Assembly (NCBI GenBank): GCA_041622675.1
Contig: JBFJYH010000074.1
Coordinates: 1-8,741 of the forward strand
Direction of reading: 5' to 3'
DNA from: Reddybacter sp041622675
Lineage (GTDB): Bacteria > Pseudomonadota > Gammaproteobacteria > Pseudomonadales > Porticoccaceae
Length of the DNA stretch: 8,741 bases
The notes under the pieces are model-generated. The model worked only from the letters and a program-made list of their open reading frames with translations, had not been told where the DNA came from and ran no database searches. Of the stretch, positions 6,316 through 8,741 are shown piece after piece; the stretch's first letter is position 1; every line of letters begins with the position of its first letter. Made by a program: the position numbers and the translations under genes.

Positions 6316-7410
6316 TTAACCGGCTTTACTATCTGCCCAGTCATTTTTCAGCACTGGCATTACTTTCTCGCCAAACAGATTCATACTCTTTTTGACGTCG
6401 TCGTAGGCCATACCAGAGTAGCTAAATGTAACATTGAGATCGATATTGCCCACCAGATCTTCAATGCCTTTCACCATTTCCAGCACCTGCGCAGGAGTGC
6501 CATATATCTGGCAATCGGTAAACATTTTCGCCATGCCATCATCGCCAATATGCTTCAAGGCTTCAGCAGACTTAGCGTAGTGGTCGTATTCACCACCACC
6601 TTTACCAGAGAAATGATCGCCTTTCATTTCGTAATGCTCCATGGCGCTGATCCAGTAGCGGCCCATGTACTTATGCGCCATCTCTTTGGCTTTAATGGGG
6701 TCTTCATCGACATAGCAAATGACGTTGGCAACTGAGTTAGGCGCCGGGCGATTCCACTCTTCCTCAAATTTTGCACGCCACAGGTCGATATCGGGCTTGC
6801 GCTTTTCCCAGGGGCCGATGGCGAAAGTCATCAGGGCACCACCAATTTTAGCGGCATGGGGCACAGTATCGGGGGACATGGAAACGACAAAGGTTCTATC
6901 CCGGAAGCTTCGCAGAGGGCGGGGACGAATTTCACGGCGTTCCTGGATAAAGTGGCCACTGTTACTTTCCATAAAGCCGGTATCCAAGGCTTCGGTAATC
7001 AACAGCGCCGACTCGTTCATGCGGTCGCGAGACTCTTCCATGGGAATACCAAAACCATCGTATTCAATCTGCGCCAAACCTCGGCCAAAGCCAGCCATAG
7101 CACGACCGCCCGACAGATTATCGAGCATCGCAAAATCAGTAGCCACACGCAGTGGGTCTTTGTGCCAGGGCAAAATAACCGCCGCCGTGCCAAGTTTCAG
7201 CGTGGTGGTACGGCCAGCCATATAAGACAAAAACTCAATAATATTGGGCGACAATACATAATCGGTAAAGTGATGTTCAGTACACCAGATCGAATCAAAG
7301 CCCAGTGGCTCTGTCATATCGGCGACGGCGAGTTCGTTCATATAAATTTCGGCATCCGTCATTTTTAAATCGGGATGGCATTGGAAAAACAATAAGTGGC
7401 CCACTTCCAT
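6316..7410 (-). CDS. LuxA-like LLM-class flavin-dependent oxidoreductase, copy 2
   Basis: A 364-residue paralogue of the gene at 5023-6120. The two align without gaps over at least the first 120 residues, and by eye well over half of all residues are identical. The same landmarks are present: EHHFTDY (45-51, His46/His47 at LuxA His44/45), GTAAVILP (74-81), LDNLSGGRAMAGFGRG (96-111, Gly instead of LuxA Cys106), ESRDRMNES, ERREIRPRP, VSMSPDT, and KGDHFSGKGGGEYD. The C-terminus SMNLFGEKVMPVLK closely matches LuxA SMKLFQSDVMPFLK. An AGAGAGGA ribosome site precedes the ATG by about seven bases. Expected reaction: FMNH2- and oxygen-dependent monooxygenation, cytoplasmic, with an external flavin reductase that is not in the window. 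It lies between the CoA-transferase gene (182 bases upstream, with a hairpin in between) and a terminator. It could pair with copy 1 as an alpha/beta-like heterodimer, or both may be homodimers with different substrates. Confidence 0.93.
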   Translation of the reverse strand: MEVGHLLFFQCHPDLKMTDAEIYMNELAVADMTEPLGFDSIWCTEHHFTDYVLSPNIIEFLSYMAGRTTTLKLGTAAVILPWHKDPLRVATDFAMLDNLSGGRAMAGFGRGLAQIEYDGFGIPMEESRDRMNESALLITEALDTGFMESNSGHFIQERREIRPRPLRSFRDRTFVVSMSPDTVPHAAKIGGALMTFAIGPWEKRKPDIDLWRAKFEEEWNRPAPNSVANVICYVDEDPIKAKEMAHKYMGRYWISAMEHYEMKGDHFSGKGGGEYDHYAKSAEALKHIGDDGMAKMFTDCQIYGTPAQVLEMVKGIEDLVGNIDLNVTFSYSGMAYDDVKKSMNLFGEKVMPVLKNDWADSKAG

Positions 7411-7544
7411 GGTTCTATCCTCTCTATTTAAGTGATCTATTGTGAATGTGAATAAAAGAATCTACAGCCATTAGTTACCGGTACCTGAATGTACAGTACG
7501 GCGTAGCCTCGCGATTAAGCGAATGAATTCTAACAGGTTTTATG

Positions 7545-7589
7545 CTTTCCTACCCGTGAGACAACGGTCTTGTCTCACGGGTAGGAAAG
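7545..7589. repeat. Perfect 20-bp inverted repeat (hairpin), no U-tract
   Basis: Arms 7545-7564 and 7570-7589 are exact reverse complements over 20 bp, around a 5-base loop (CGGTC). It begins three bases beyond the stop codon of the CoA-transferase gene, so in the minus-strand transcript it forms a very stable 3' hairpin. On neither strand is it followed by a run of T, so it is not a canonical intrinsic terminator. It may stabilise or process the 3' end of the CoA-transferase mRNA, act as a U-less terminator, or be a copy of a dispersed palindromic repeat. Confidence 0.85.
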
Positions 7590-7592
7590 ACG

Positions 7593-8741
7593 CTAAAAAG
7601 CCGACATCAGCGTTGACCACTGAGCAGTCAGCTCTTCACGAAAGTCAGGGTGGGCAATGGCGATCAGCGCCTCGGCGCGCTTCTCAACGGCGAGGTTCGA
7701 GAGCCGTGCCACACCGTACTCCGTCACCACATAGTCCACATCATTGCGAATCGCGGTAACCGGGGCCGTTTTCAGTAAAGGGGCAATTTTCGAAATACTA
7801 CCGCCCTTGGCCGTTGCTTGCAGGGCGATGATACTGCGTCCACCACGAGACGAGCGGGCACCACGCAAAAAGTCCACAAGCCCACCGCCACCGCCAATTT
7901 GTTTACCTCTAATGGTCTCGCTGTTGATCTGGCCAAACAGGTCGATTTCAAGGGTGGTGTTAATCGCCACCAAATTATCAATCTGCGCCAGCACACCGGC
8001 ATTGTGGGTGTAGGAAACAGGGCGCATCGAGAGGCCCGAATAGTTACCACACCACTGATAAAATTCGCGACTACCGGCGACAATACCCGTGGTCATTTTG
8101 CCTTGGTCTATGGTTTTTTTGCGGCCATTAACCACTCCCGCCTCAACCAATGGCACAAAGGCTTCGGTCAACAAACCCGTGTGTACACCGAGGTCTTTTT
8201 TATCGCCCAGAGTTTGCAATATCGATACCGGCAACGCGCCGATACCCAGTTGTAAACAGTCGCCATCATCAACCAATCCAGAAATATGTTGGGCGATCAC
8301 TAAATCAAGGTCACTGCCCGCTGCGACCCCGTACTCTCGCAGCGGCGCATCAAAGTCCACGGTGTAATCAATATCTGTCAACGATATTTGTAGGGCATCA
8401 TCAATAAAGGGCAGATTGGGATTAAGCTCAGCAATCACAACATCTGCTTTTGCCAGCATTTCCATCGAGTAGTCGGCGTGTAAGCTAGCGCTACAAAACC
8501 CTTGGGCATTGGGCTTCGACACCTTAATTAACGCGATATTAATGTTGTAGTCTTCCTCCATTGCCCGGTAGCGTGCCGAGTGGTAGGCAGGCACGTATTC
8601 CAATCGCCCTTGCTCGTGGAAGGGCCGATAGGCCCCGAGTAAAAAACCGGTGTTCAAAATAGCGTTGCTCGACAGCTGATCAAGCGCCATTGCGGTCATA
8701 CCCGGTACTGAGCAGTCGATGACGCGAAATGCCGTGGACAA
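7593..8741 (-). CDS. Acetyl-CoA hydrolase / 4-hydroxybutyrate CoA-transferase family protein, 5' end outside window
   Basis: The visible 382 residues run to the window edge. Family members are about 430-440 residues and begin with a segment absent here, so roughly 50-60 N-terminal residues lie beyond 8741; the leading TTG there is probably an internal leucine. Class I CoA-transferase landmarks, in fragment numbering: GRLEYVPAY (45-53), ALIKVSKPNAQGFCS (70-84), LQLGIGALPVSIL (163-175), LGVHTGLLTE (184-193), LEIDLFGQINSE (264-275), the glycine-rich QIGGGGGLVDFLRGA (281-295) followed by GGRSIIALQAT (300-310), NDVDYVVTEYGVARL (333-347) and IAHPDFREEL (362-371). Expected role: transfer of CoA between acetyl-CoA or succinyl-CoA and an organic acid, or acyl-CoA hydrolysis. 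Many relatives have glutamate in H-T-E; here the position is Gly189 (see findings). It precedes the LLM genes on the same strand and ends at a strong hairpin. Confidence 0.9.
   Translation of the reverse strand: MSTAFRVIDCSVPGMTAMALDQLSSNAILNTGFLLGAYRPFHEQGRLEYVPAYHSARYRAMEEDYNINIALIKVSKPNAQGFCSASLHADYSMEMLAKADVVIAELNPNLPFIDDALQISLTDIDYTVDFDAPLREYGVAAGSDLDLVIAQHISGLVDDGDCLQLGIGALPVSILQTLGDKKDLGVHTGLLTEAFVPLVEAGVVNGRKKTIDQGKMTTGIVAGSREFYQWCGNYSGLSMRPVSYTHNAGVLAQIDNLVAINTTLEIDLFGQINSETIRGKQIGGGGGLVDFLRGARSSRGGRSIIALQATAKGGSISKIAPLLKTAPVTAIRNDVDYVVTEYGVARLSNLAVEKRAEALIAIAHPDFREELTAQWSTLMSAF

Noticed and set aside
5023..7410. The LLM pair as a luxAB light-emitting system
   Set aside because: No fatty-acid reductase (luxCDE) genes are nearby, both copies keep the catalytic histidines, the LuxA Cys106 position is Gly, and the similarity is at superfamily level.
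7523..7759. Plus-strand 78-codon frame across the hairpin and CoA-transferase 3' end
   Set aside because: It encodes the palindrome and the antisense of a well-supported gene, and has low-complexity Arg/Ser/His-rich composition typical of a shadow frame.
8739..8741. TTG at the window edge as the start of the CoA-transferase
   Set aside because: The family has about 50-60 further N-terminal residues and the reading frame is open to the edge, so the true start lies outside the window.

Overview
The window looks like chromosomal DNA from a Gram-negative proteobacterium, probably a marine or environmental gammaproteobacterium. This rests on moderate base composition, short Shine-Dalgarno sites, intrinsic terminators and the gene families present; it is an inference without a marker gene. 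There are six protein genes (one cut by the window edge). I see no RNA gene, CRISPR array, insertion sequence or phage gene.

Layout: (1) 12-1235, minus: a class III (CaiB/BaiF) CoA-transferase. (2) 1236-1506: a divergent control region. It holds a perfect 10-bp inverted repeat overlapping the likely -35 box of the CoA-transferase, plus a separate plus-strand promoter candidate. (3) 1507-2796, plus: a 12-helix major facilitator transporter. (4) 2905-4479, minus: a sodium:solute symporter, convergent with the transporter. (5) 4480-5022: a gene-poor stretch with one clear and one possible decayed 3' end of short-chain dehydrogenase genes on the minus strand, closed by a strong two-way terminator at 4975-5006. 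(6) 5023-6120 and 6316-7410, both minus: a tandem pair of LuxA-like flavin-dependent oxidoreductases, very similar to each other over their full length, separated by an intrinsic terminator. (7) 7545-7589: a perfect 20-bp hairpin with no U-tract. (8) 7593 to the window end, minus: an acetyl-CoA hydrolase / 4-hydroxybutyrate CoA-transferase family gene lacking its N-terminus.

The set fits a catabolic accessory region for an organic acid, terpenoid, steroid-like or other hydrophobic carbon source. Two transporters could import substrate, two CoA-transferases could activate acids as CoA thioesters, and two flavin monooxygenase-like enzymes could oxidise an intermediate; the dehydrogenase remnants suggest the region once held more oxidoreductases. 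The actual substrate cannot be read from the sequence.

The points most worth a second look are the 20-bp hairpin, the duplicated LuxA-like pair with its separate terminators, the glycine where the CoA-transferase family normally has its catalytic glutamate, the dehydrogenase remnants, and the inverted repeat over the caiB-type promoter.
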